Origin: Chloroflexota bacterium
GTDB lineage: Bacteria; Chloroflexota; Dehalococcoidia; SM23-28-2; RBG-16-64-32
DNA: 15,931 nucleotides
Assembly: GCA_022561095.1 (NCBI GenBank)
Contig: JADFRV010000037.1
Coordinates: 1 to 15,931 of the forward strand
Direction: 5' to 3'
The notes beneath the pieces are model-generated. The model was not told the origin of the DNA. It saw nothing but the letters and a program-made list of their open reading frames with translations, and ran no database searches. The position numbers and the translations under genes were made by a program. Of the stretch, positions 6,008 through 12,656 are shown piece by piece. How positions within the stretch are numbered: position 1 is the stretch's first letter; the number at the start of each line of letters is the position of its first letter.

Positions 6008-6949
6008 ATGCTCTTCCAATCTATCCTGGACGCCATCGGCGACACACCCCTCGTGCGGCTGGGGCGCTCCAGCCCCAAGGCCGGCGTCAACATCTACGCC
6101 AAGCTGGAGGGGCAGAACCCCACCGGCTCCCTCAAGGACCGCATCGCCCTGTACATGATCAACGCCGCCGAAGAGAGCGGCGAGCTGACACCGGACAAGA
6201 CGATCCTGGAGCCTACCAGCGGCAACACCGGCATCAGCCTGGCGATGGTGGCGCGGATCAAAGGCTATCGCCTCCTCTGCGTGCTGCCGGACATCGTCAC
6301 GCCGGAGCGAGAGCAACTGCTGCGGGCGTTCGGCGCCGACGTGGTGTACGCCGAGGGCGCGCGCAGCACCAACGACGCCATATTCAAGGCCCAGCGTATG
6401 GCCGCCGAACAGCCCGACCGCTACTACATGCCCTACCAGTACGGCAACGAGGCCAACCCCCGCGCTCACTACGAGACTACGGCCGCCGAGATCCTGCGCG
6501 ATCTTCCCCAGGTGAACGCCTTCGTGGCCGGGCTGGGCACCGGCGGCACCCTCACCGGCGTCGGCCGCCGCCTGAAGGAGAACAACCCGGACGTTAAGAT
6601 CGTGGCGGCGGTCCCCCATCCGGGCGACCTGGTGCAGGGTCTGCGCAGCCTGGAGGAGGGGTTCATCCCGCCCATCCTCGACGAGTCAGTCCTGGATGGC
6701 CGCATCGTGGTGGACTCGCGCTCATCCTTCGCGGCGGTTAAGGAGCTGATGGAGAACGAAGGGATCTTCGCGGGCATATCGTCGGGCGCCGTCATGCGCA
6801 CCGCCCAGCGCATCGCCTCCCGGATGGACAGCGGCAACATCGTCGCCCTCCTTGCGGACGGCGGCTGGAAGTACCTCTCCACCAGCCTTTGGACGAAGGA
6901 GTACGGGGAGCTCAAGTCTGAGGGCGTTGAGGGGAAGATATGGTGGTAA
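6008..6949 (+). CDS. cysM: Cysteine synthase CysM, O-phosphoserine / carrier-thiocarboxylate type
   Basis: A PLP fold-type II enzyme of 313 residues. SILDAIGDTPLVRLG, the PLP lysine K43 in NPTGSLKDR, SGNTG (71-75), GTGGT (177-181) and ISSGA (257-261) are all present. From memory, the C-terminal half closely follows Mycobacterium tuberculosis CysM: GLRSLEEGF with Arg213 at the position of the O-phosphoserine-selecting arginine, IFAGISSGAV, LLADGGWKYLSTS and a VEGKIWW ending. In that system the sulfur donor is the thiocarboxylated carrier CysO rather than sulfide. The ATG at 6008 fits the family N-terminus; an upstream GTG at 5921 would lie within the promoter. mec follows 28 bp later. The CysM-type assignment is inference from recalled motifs. 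Confidence 0.88.
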   Translation: MLFQSILDAIGDTPLVRLGRSSPKAGVNIYAKLEGQNPTGSLKDRIALYMINAAEESGELTPDKTILEPTSGNTGISLAMVARIKGYRLLCVLPDIVTPEREQLLRAFGADVVYAEGARSTNDAIFKAQRMAAEQPDRYYMPYQYGNEANPRAHYETTAAEILRDLPQVNAFVAGLGTGGTLTGVGRRLKENNPDVKIVAAVPHPGDLVQGLRSLEEGFIPPILDESVLDGRIVVDSRSSFAAVKELMENEGIFAGISSGAVMRTAQRIASRMDSGNIVALLADGGWKYLSTSLWTKEYGELKSEGVEGKIWW

Positions 6950-6977
6950 GAAAGCAGTTGACAGGCCCGATAGCCGT

Positions 6978-7376
6978 ATGCTGACCCTGCCCCAGGAGCT
7001 CATCGATGAGATGGTCGCACACGCCCGCGAGGACGCGCCCAACGAGTGCTGCGGCATCATCGCCGGGCGGGACGGCCGCGCCGTGAAGCTGTTCCGGGCC
7101 AAGAACGCCGAGGCCAGCCCTTACCGCTACAGCGTGGACCCCCAGGACCTGTTCCGCATACACCGCGAGTGCGAGGAGAACGGCTGGGAGTTCCTGGTCA
7201 TCTACCACTCCCACACCGCCAGCGAGGCTCACCCCTCAGGCACGGACGTCCGGCTGGCGTTCTGGCCAGGGACGTTCTACGTCCTCGTCTCGCTCATGCA
7301 ACCGGATCAGCCTGTGGTGCGGGCCTTCCGGATCGAGGAGGGGCAAGTGACTGAAGTGGAGCTGGCTACAGCCTAG
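6978..7376 (+). CDS. mec: JAMM/MPN+ zinc metallopeptidase, Mec-like (CysO-cysteine peptidase)
   Basis: A 132-residue single-domain JAMM protease. The full metal and catalytic signature is visible: E23 in NECCGIIAG, then H77-S-H79, seven residues, S87-x-x-D90. In M. tuberculosis Mec removes the newly made cysteine from the C-terminal GG of CysO. In the thioquinolobactin pathway the homologue QbsD trims two residues beyond GG to activate its carrier. The location directly behind cysM supports one of these roles. No carrier gene is adjacent; two carrier modules lie at 11249-12630. The ATG at 6978 follows cysM by 28 bp and lacks a recognisable ribosome-binding site. Confidence 0.88.
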   Translation: MLTLPQELIDEMVAHAREDAPNECCGIIAGRDGRAVKLFRAKNAEASPYRYSVDPQDLFRIHRECEENGWEFLVIYHSHTASEAHPSGTDVRLAFWPGTFYVLVSLMQPDQPVVRAFRIEEGQVTEVELATA

Positions 7377-7380
7377 GTCC

Positions 7381-7416
7381 CAGCAACAGCGAGGCCGGCC
7401 GCGCTCGCCATTGCTG
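7381..7416 (+). terminator. Imperfect hairpin after mec, possible terminator
   Basis: Just after the mec stop, AGCG (7388-7391) and GGCC pair symmetrically with GGCC and CGCT (7402-7405). They are flanked by CAGCAA (7381-7386) and TTGCTG (7411-7416), offset by four bases. There is no T-run, so factor-independent termination is doubtful. The rest of 7377-7600 holds a 10-bp direct repeat (7433-7442 and 7457-7466) and the promoter below, but no gene. Confidence 0.3.
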
Positions 7417-7517
7417 ACGCGGCGCCCTATTCCGGGCCAGGCGGTGAGCCAGACGGCGGGCCAGGCAATTTGCAACGGGACCATACGATTAAACAGTAAT
7501 CCCTTAACGCCTCCCTA

Positions 7518-7546
7518 TTGACAGTTTTCGCCCGTTGTTGCATCGT
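7518..7546 (+). promoter_or_regulatory. Candidate promoter for the small-subunit/amidase pair
   Basis: A perfect TTGACA at 7518-7523 is followed after 17 bp by CATCGT (3 of 6) at 7541-7546, about 55 bp before the ATG at 7601. Good -35, weak -10. Confidence 0.4.
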
Positions 7547-7600
7547 CCCTAACCAAAGCGTCTCTACATAGACAGTAACCATTCAGGACGTGGAGTAAAC

Positions 7601-7795
7601 ATGCAGGACGACGCACGAGAAACCATCCTCCGGCTCGCCGCCCTCGCCGGCGTACCGCTGACCCAAGAGCGCATCGCCGCCCTGGCCCTCACCCTGCCCT
7701 TCGTGCAGGCCGGGGTCGCCGCCCTCGCCGATATCGACTACCTCGAGGCCGAGCCCGCAGCCCGGTTCCGGCCTCGCCCCGAGGCGCCGCGATGA
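7601..7795 (+). CDS. AtzG/GatC-like small amidase partner protein
   Basis: A 64-residue protein, MQDDARETILRLAALAGVPL, with LTQERIAALALTLPFV and DIDYLEAEPAARFRP. It has the helix-helix-'D(I/L)..(V/A)EPA..F.P' layout of GatC-like and AtzG-like (DUF4089) proteins, which wrap around amidase-signature enzymes. GTGGAG lies 5 nt before the ATG. The stop overlaps the amidase start by four bases (ATGA), so the two are coupled. As the partner is a lone amidase without GatB, an AtzG-type role in a metabolic amidase complex seems more likely than tRNA amidation. Confidence 0.7.
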   Translation: MQDDARETILRLAALAGVPLTQERIAALALTLPFVQAGVAALADIDYLEAEPAARFRPRPEAPR

Positions 7796-9192
7796 CCACC
7801 ACCGATATCGCCCAACTCTCCATCGCTGAGGCCGCAGCGCTCATCGGCAAGCGGAAGCTCTCGCCGGTGGAGCTAACGGAGTCCTGCCTGCAGCGCATCG
7901 GCAGCCTGGACGCGCGCCTACGCGCGTTCATCACGGTTACCCGTGAGGATGCGCTCGCCGCCGCCCAGCAGGCCGCCACCGCCATCGCCGGCGGAAACTA
8001 TAAGGGGCCCCTCCACGGCATACCCTTCGCCCTCAAGGACCTGTTCGATACCGCCGGCGTCCGCACCACCGCCGGCTCCAAGATCATGGCCGAGCGCGTG
8101 CCTCAGGAGGACGCGGAGGCGACGGTCCGGCTCAAGGCCGCCGGCGCCGTCCTCCTGGGCAAGCTGAACATGCACGAGTTCGCCTTCGGCATCACCGGCG
8201 TCAACCCCCACTACGGCGGCACGTACAACCCCTGGGACACAACCCGCATGAGCGGCGGCTCCAGCTCCGGCGCCGGCGCCGCCGTCGCCGCCGCCATGAC
8301 GTTAGGCGCCCTGGGCACAGACACCGGCGGCTCCATACGCGCCCCCGCCTCCCTCTGCGGCATTACCGGCCTCAAGCCCACTTACGGCCGCGTTAGCCGC
8401 CGCGGGATAACCCCCCTGAGCTGGGCCCTTGACCACGCCGGGCCGATGGCACGCAGCGCCGCCGACGCCGCCATCATCCTGAAGGTGATCGCCGGGCACG
8501 ACCCACAGGACGAAACGAGCAGCGAGGAGCCGGTGCCGGACTACACCAAGGCGCTGAAGGACCAGCGCCTCAAACGCCTCCGCATCGGCGTGCCCCAGGA
8601 GTACTTCTTCGACAACGTTGACGACGAGGTGCTGAGAGCGATCCACGCCGCCATACTTGTGCTGAGGGACGACCTCAAAGCGGGGGTGAGCGAGGTCTCC
8701 CTCCCCCACATCGCCGAGGCGCCTGCGGCCGTCAGCGCCATCATGCTCCCAGAGGCGCTCGCCTATCACAAGCGCTGGCTGGCGGAGCGGCCCCAGGACT
8801 ACGGCGAAGACGTGCGCGCCCGCCTGGAGATGGGGCTCCTCTACCCCGCGGTGAGCTACGTCCAGGCCCAACGCTTTCGCTCCCTCATCGTGGAGGAGTG
8901 GCGACAGAAGGTGTTCGATCGCGTTGACCTGCTGGCCGTCCCCACGACGCCCGTGCCGGCCCCCAGCCTGGAGGAGAACGACCTTCAGACAACCCTCACG
9001 CTGACGCGATTCACCGGGCCCTTCAACCTCACCGGCCTGCCCGCCATCTCCATCCCCTGCGGCTTCACCAAGGGCGGCCTCCCCATCGGCATGCAGCTCG
9101 TGGGCCGCTGGTGGGACGAAGCAACCGTACTGCGAGCCGCCCACGCCTACCAGCAGGCCACGGACTGGCACAAGCGACCCCCGCCGCTCTAG
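7792..9192 (+). CDS. Amidase signature family enzyme (GatA/AtzE-like)
   Basis: A 466-residue amidase hydrolysing an unknown amide. The Ser-cisSer-Lys triad region is intact: K82 in PFALKDLFD, the GGSSSG loop (155-160) and nucleophile S181 in GTDTGGSIRAPAS. The long helical middle region (about 290-400) and the end VPTTPVPAP through GLPAISIPCGF and GLPIGMQLVG are standard for the family. It starts within the stop of the AtzG-like gene. No gatB is in the window, so I do not call it a tRNA amidotransferase subunit, although GatA cannot be excluded. It ends 4 bp from the convergent thioesterase gene. Confidence 0.92.
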   Translation: MTTTDIAQLSIAEAAALIGKRKLSPVELTESCLQRIGSLDARLRAFITVTREDALAAAQQAATAIAGGNYKGPLHGIPFALKDLFDTAGVRTTAGSKIMAERVPQEDAEATVRLKAAGAVLLGKLNMHEFAFGITGVNPHYGGTYNPWDTTRMSGGSSSGAGAAVAAAMTLGALGTDTGGSIRAPASLCGITGLKPTYGRVSRRGITPLSWALDHAGPMARSAADAAIILKVIAGHDPQDETSSEEPVPDYTKALKDQRLKRLRIGVPQEYFFDNVDDEVLRAIHAAILVLRDDLKAGVSEVSLPHIAEAPAAVSAIMLPEALAYHKRWLAERPQDYGEDVRARLEMGLLYPAVSYVQAQRFRSLIVEEWRQKVFDRVDLLAVPTTPVPAPSLEENDLQTTLTLTRFTGPFNLTGLPAISIPCGFTKGGLPIGMQLVGRWWDEATVLRAAHAYQQATDWHKRPPPL

Positions 9193-9196
9193 GCGC

Positions 9197-9643
9197 TCAC
9201 TCTTTCCGTTGCACCAGGTGCGTGCTGTTAACGATCGCCAGCAACCGGTCCCGATCGTCCCGCACGGTTGACTCCACCACCATCATCGTGCGGCCCTTGT
9301 GCACTATCCGCGCCTCAGCGATCGCCTTCCCCCGATCCGTGTTCCGCAGCAGGTTTGAGCTGATCTGAATCGATAGCGGGAATGGCGTGGCTGGGTCGGA
9401 GCGGTCCGGGTCTATGGCGCGAAAGCAGACCATCGTCGCCGCCACGTCCGCAAGCTGGATAAGCGCGCCTGCCGCGAACACCCCCGTCCCCTGCCTGACG
9501 TTCGGCCCGTACGGCATCTCCATCACGACGTGATGCTCGTCAGCCTCAAGAGGCCTCAACCCGAGCGCCACAATTATGTTCCCGCCCGACTCCTCGAGCC
9601 CGCGCTTCCAGCTCTCATACCACTTGTCATCGAATTCCGGCAA
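9197..9643 (-). CDS. PaaI-like hotdog thioesterase
   Basis: A 148-residue hotdog protein: GGNIIVALGLRPLEADEHHV, PYGPNVRQGTGVFAAGALIQ with LADVAATMVC (the central helix with Asp), FPLSIQISSNLLRNTDRGKA, and HKGRTMMVVESTVRD. The classic HGG is replaced by GTGVFAAG, so it belongs to a different subgroup from the tandem pair at 4132-4982. The start is TTG at 9643, supported by GGAGG seven bases upstream; no ATG or GTG fits. It is the last gene of the sulfur string, 55 bp after the Dph6-like gene. Substrate unknown. Confidence 0.8.
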   Translation of the reverse strand: MPEFDDKWYESWKRGLEESGGNIIVALGLRPLEADEHHVVMEMPYGPNVRQGTGVFAAGALIQLADVAATMVCFRAIDPDRSDPATPFPLSIQISSNLLRNTDRGKAIAEARIVHKGRTMMVVESTVRDDRDRLLAIVNSTHLVQRKE

Positions 9644-9698
9644 GCTCTTCCTCCGTCATCTAGCTTCGACGTGAACCACAGTGTGCTCCAGAATACGC

Positions 9699-10376
9699 TC
9701 AGCGTGTGCCGACTGCCAGCAGCAGGTCCGCGAAGAAGAACCCTTCCCGCTCAACCCTCTCACCTACGACAACGGGGATCGCCTGCCGGAAGTTAGGCGC
9801 ATCATGCACGAAGGTGTGGAACTCCCCGTTCTCACCGCAGGGATCGACACCCGGCGGCAGCTCCGCCAATAACGTCTCATCGTAGGCGCGTCCAACGAAC
9901 TCTGGGGCCAGGGCACGCGGATCGATACAGGTGAGCGTGGCCTTAAAGCCATTGGCGACCAGCCAGCGCGATAGGTTACGTGTGTCCTCTCCCCAGACAG
10001 GGAACAGCGGCTTCATCCCGGTAGGCGCCAGCATCTTCTCCCGATACGCTCGCACGTCTTCGAGGAACAGATCCCCAAAGCCAACCGCCTTCACCCCGTC
10101 CCGCTGGAGGGTCTCCACAGCGCGAGACATCTCTGCCTCGTACACTTGGTTGCTGCTGTTCGGCGGGATCCACACGGGGTAGACCTTGAGGCCCAGCGCC
10201 TCCGCCTGTGCCTCCAACAGCGCCTGGCGAACGCCGTGCATGCTGATCCGCTCGTAGCCGGAGGTCAGCGTGGTCAGCAGCCCCACCACCTCGAAGTGAG
10301 CATCTTGCTGCAGCCGCCAGAGCGCCACAGCGCTGTCCTTGCCGCTGCTCCAGGCCACGACCGCCTTCGTCCTCAC
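9699..10376 (-). CDS. PP-loop ATPase of the Dph6 / diphthine-ammonia ligase-like family
   Basis: A 225-residue protein with the PP-loop WSSGKDSAVAL (9-19) that binds ATP and adenylates a substrate. Later family motifs are ISMHGVR, GFGDLFLEDVR, PLFPVWGEDT and the C-terminal GVDPCGENGEFHTFVHDAP. In archaea and eukaryotes relatives amidate diphthine on EF-2. Bacteria lack diphthamide, so the substrate here is unknown. The start is GTG at 10376, 23 bp after the rhodanese TAG. Closeness to sulfur-relay genes raises a role in a thiolation or amidation, but this is speculation. Confidence 0.85.
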   Translation of the reverse strand: MRTKAVVAWSSGKDSAVALWRLQQDAHFEVVGLLTTLTSGYERISMHGVRQALLEAQAEALGLKVYPVWIPPNSSNQVYEAEMSRAVETLQRDGVKAVGFGDLFLEDVRAYREKMLAPTGMKPLFPVWGEDTRNLSRWLVANGFKATLTCIDPRALAPEFVGRAYDETLLAELPPGVDPCGENGEFHTFVHDAPNFRQAIPVVVGERVEREGFFFADLLLAVGTR

Positions 10377-10399
10377 GGAACCCGCGGCACTTCTCGTTT

Positions 10400-11239
10400 C
10401 TACTTAGAGCCGCCCTGCCGGAGCACCTTCGGCGTGTCATCCCGGTTTCCCCACTCGGACCAGGAAGCGTCGTAGTTCTTCGCGCGGTCGAACCCCATCA
10501 GCCGCAGCAGGAACGTTCCGTGCGCCGCACGGATGCCCGCCTGTCAGTGGGTCAGCACCTCTTTCTCCGGCGTGATCCCCACCGCCTCCAGGCGGCGGCG
10601 GATCTCCTCGGCGGGGAGCAGCTCCGGCGCCTCGCCGCCGGTGGTCAGGTCCAGCCACTCCAGGTGGACGGCGCCCGGGATGTGCCCGCCGTAACGGTTC
10701 TGGCGCGGCGTCTCACCCGTGTACTCCGCCTGCGACCGCACGTCCCAGATCACCGTCCCCGCGCGGTCGATCGCCGCCTCCACCTCCTCGCGGTCGCACA
10801 GGCAATCGCCGCCGGGGCGCACCGTGAACGTCGCCCGCTCCACGTGACGCTGCTCGCGCGTAAGAGGTCGACCCTCCGCCAGCCACTTCTGGAAGCCGCC
10901 GTTCAGCACCTTGCATTCCGCATGGCCGTAGTAGTCCAGCGCCCACCACAGGCGCGCGGCGTACAGCCCGCCGAAGCCGTCGTAGGCCACCACCGTGTGC
11001 TCGTCGCCGATCCCGTGCGCCGCCATCACCTCGGCGAACCTCTCCGGCGGCATCAGGTGATCGGGGTTCTCCGCGTCCTTCAGGTAGTGGTGCACCTTCA
11101 GGCCCACAGCGCCGGGGATGTGCAGCCGCTGGTAGGCCGCGAACTCGTCGCAGTCAACGATGCGTATGGAGGGGTCGTCCAGCCGTTCGGCCAACCATTC
11201 CGTCGTCGCCAGCAGCTCCGGCCGCGGGTAGCCGCTCAC
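10400..11239 (-). CDS. Two-domain rhodanese (thiosulfate sulfurtransferase, SseA/COG2897 type), predicted selenoprotein
   Basis: Transfers sulfane sulfur through a persulfide on the active-site residue of the second rhodanese domain. From GTG 11239: domain 1 about 1-125 (RIVDCDEF, HIPGAVGLKVHHY, and AYDGFGGLYAARLWWALDYY with Asp in place of the active Cys), domain 2 about 140-279 (VIWDVRSQAEYTGE, NRYGGHIPGAVHLEW). At codon 232 the frame has TGA exactly where the catalytic Cys of CxxGxR belongs: EVLTH-[TGA]-QAGIRAAHGTF. Another 47 codons follow in frame (LLRLMGFDRAKNYDASWSEW, GNRDDTP) to TAG at 10400-10402, giving the usual length of about 280. A hairpin fitting a bacterial SECIS follows the UGA. 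Best read as Sec232; a nonsense mutation or a TGC-to-TGA sequencing error is the alternative. It lies in an operon directly after the carrier and E1 genes. Confidence 0.85.
10517..10533 (-). promoter_or_regulatory. Candidate bacterial SECIS hairpin
   Basis: On the minus strand UCCGUGC-GGC-GCACGGA forms a perfect 7-bp stem with a 3-nt GGC loop. The stem starts 10 nt after the UGA and the loop lies 18-20 nt downstream. This fits the general bacterial SECIS rule of a short apical loop with G in its first two positions, roughly 16-37 nt after UGA. The stem is translated as part of IRAAHGT. Confidence 0.7.
10544..10546 (-). other. In-frame UGA, predicted selenocysteine codon
   Basis: It replaces the catalytic cysteine codon of the rhodanese active-site loop. 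UGA acts as an ordinary stop in other genes here (folP, both tandem thioesterases, Trm112, sat), so genome-wide recoding of UGA to Trp is not the explanation. Confidence 0.8.
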
Positions 11240-11248
11240 CCTGACGTC

Positions 11249-11527
11249 TCAGCTCCCAGCGCCGCCGGCCAGGGCGGGGAGGATGGAGAGCGTATCGCCC
11301 TCCTTGACCGCCGTCTCCAGCTTGTCCAGGAAGCGGATGTCCTCATCGTTGAGGTAGATGTTCACGAACCGGTGGAGCTGACCATCGGTGACGATCTGCT
11401 CCCTGAAGCCGGGGTAGCGGCTCTCCAGGTCGTCCAGCAGCTCGCCCACGCTGGCGCCTTCCCCTTGCACGGAGCGCTGTCCGCCGATCAGCTTCTGAAG
11501 GTTAGCCGTAATCCGCACCTCTATCAT
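11249..11527 (-). CDS. MoaD/ThiS/CysO-like sulfur carrier with a C-terminal extension after GG
   Basis: A 92-residue ubiquitin-fold carrier: MIEVRITANLQKLIGG, SVGELLDDLESRYPGF, RFVNIYLNDEDIRFLDKLE and EGDTLSILPALAGGAGS. The diglycine (88-89) is followed by three residues (AGS), so the carrier cannot be adenylated until they are removed. AGGAGG overlaps the E1-fusion stop; it is 7 nt from the ATG at 11527 and 4 nt from another ATG at 11530, and I prefer the former. It is homologous to the N-terminal domain of the upstream fusion protein (shared YPG, NIY and GD..P-A-AGG pattern). The likely role is thiocarboxylate sulfur donor to CysM or molybdopterin/thiamin pathways; no other genes of those cofactor pathways are in the window. 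Confidence 0.88.
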   Translation of the reverse strand: MIEVRITANLQKLIGGQRSVQGEGASVGELLDDLESRYPGFREQIVTDGQLHRFVNIYLNDEDIRFLDKLETAVKEGDTLSILPALAGGAGS

Positions 11528-11538
11528 CATCTCGCCTC

Positions 11539-12630
11539 CTAGTTTCCGTCGTGGCTGGGGAAGGGCGCTCCGCAGAACTCCACGTAGTCGATCAACTCCG
11601 TGACCGTGGGGTCGTCGCCGCACAGCGGGCACTTGGGGTCGCGCCGCAGCTTCACCACCCGGAACTCCATGGAGAGAGCATCGAACAGGAGCAAGCGGCT
11701 GGCCAGTGAATCACCGATCCCCAGGATCAGCTTGAGCGTCTCGATCGCCTGGATGGAGCCGATGACGCCGGTGAGAGCGCCCAGGACGCCGGCGTCGGCG
11801 CAGTTAGGGACGAGCCCCGGCGGGGGCGGCGCCGGGAACAGGCAGCGGTAGCAGCCCTTGCCCGGGATGAACACCGTCGCCTGGCCGTCGAACAGGAGGA
11901 TGCTGCCGTCCACCAGCGGCTTGCCTGCGAAGTAGCAGGCGTCGTTGACCAGGTAGCGGGTGGTGAAGTTGTCGGCGCCGTTAACGACGATATCGTACTG
12001 GGGGATGATCTCCATCGCGTTCTCGGAGGTGATGGGCCCATCGTGGATGACCACGTTGACGTCCGGGTTGTAGGAGAGCAGGGTATCCTTGGCGGACTGC
12101 GTCTTGGGCCGGCCCACGTCATCGTTGTGATGGAGGACCTGGCGCTGGAGGTTGGACAGGTCCACGACGTCGAAGTCGGCGATGCCGATAGTGCCGACGC
12201 CGGCCAGGGCGAGGTAGAGAGCGGACGGCGAGCCCAGCCCGCCGGCGCCGATGATCAGCACCTTGGCCGCCATGAGCTTGCGCTGGCCCACGGGCCCCAC
12301 CTGGGGCATGATGATGTGCCGCGAGTAGCGGTTGACCTGGTCCTCCGTCAGAACCTGGCCGCCGGCGATCGCCGGGATCACGGCGATCTCGTCGCCGTCT
12401 TCCAGCGGCGTCTCCTTCCCCTGGAGGGAGTGCATCTCCTGGTTGTTGACGTAGATATTAATGTGGCCCGGCACCTCGTCCGATTCGTCGAAGATCATGT
12501 GGCGCAGCCCCGGGTACTGGCTCCCCAGGTTGTTCAGCACCTCAGCCACGCTGCTCCCCTCCACGCGGACGTAGCTCTGGTTGCCCGCCAGCCGCCGGAA
12601 GGGCGTGGGTATGTAGACCATTATCGACAT
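11539..12630 (-). CDS. Fusion of a MoaD/ThiS-like sulfur carrier with a MoeB/ThiF-type E1 adenylyltransferase
   Basis: A 363-residue two-module protein. Residues 1-91 are a carrier domain ending IAVIPAIAGG (GG at 90-91). From 92 the E1 begins directly: LTEDQVNRYSRHIIMPQVG, nucleotide loop GAGGLGS (128-134), SNLQRQVLH, NGADNFTTRYLVNDAC, zinc cysteines C260/C263 (CYRC) and C334/C337 (CPLC), and a C-terminal DYVEFCGAPF. E1 enzymes of this class adenylate the carrier C-terminus for thiocarboxylation. Many (MoeZ-like) carry a C-terminal rhodanese; here it is absent but encoded two genes downstream. ATG 12630 is chosen because AGGAG lies 7 nt upstream; a longer start at 12654 lacks one. The fused carrier is blocked at its GG unless cleaved. 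Confidence 0.9.
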   Translation of the reverse strand: MSIMVYIPTPFRRLAGNQSYVRVEGSSVAEVLNNLGSQYPGLRHMIFDESDEVPGHINIYVNNQEMHSLQGKETPLEDGDEIAVIPAIAGGQVLTEDQVNRYSRHIIMPQVGPVGQRKLMAAKVLIIGAGGLGSPSALYLALAGVGTIGIADFDVVDLSNLQRQVLHHNDDVGRPKTQSAKDTLLSYNPDVNVVIHDGPITSENAMEIIPQYDIVVNGADNFTTRYLVNDACYFAGKPLVDGSILLFDGQATVFIPGKGCYRCLFPAPPPPGLVPNCADAGVLGALTGVIGSIQAIETLKLILGIGDSLASRLLLFDALSMEFRVVKLRRDPKCPLCGDDPTVTELIDYVEFCGAPFPSHDGN

Positions 12631-12656
12631 GTGCTTTCTCCTCTTAGCCGGCATCG

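Noticed and set aside
10544..10546. UGA read as tryptophan genome-wide (alternative code)
   Set aside because: UGA serves as the natural stop of several well-ended genes in the window, and Trp would not restore the catalytic residue.
10437..10658. Open frame on the minus strand spanning the region after the UGA of the rhodanese
   Set aside because: Low-complexity Gly/Pro/Arg reading in the wrong frame. The rhodanese frame through the UGA gives the conserved protein instead.
11240..11251. The TGA ending the free carrier is in frame with the rhodanese GTG nine bases later, raising read-through to a carrier-rhodanese fusion
   Set aside because: No cysteine is expected at that position, no SECIS-like hairpin follows, and the carrier is already complete with GG. 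It looks like a normal stop.
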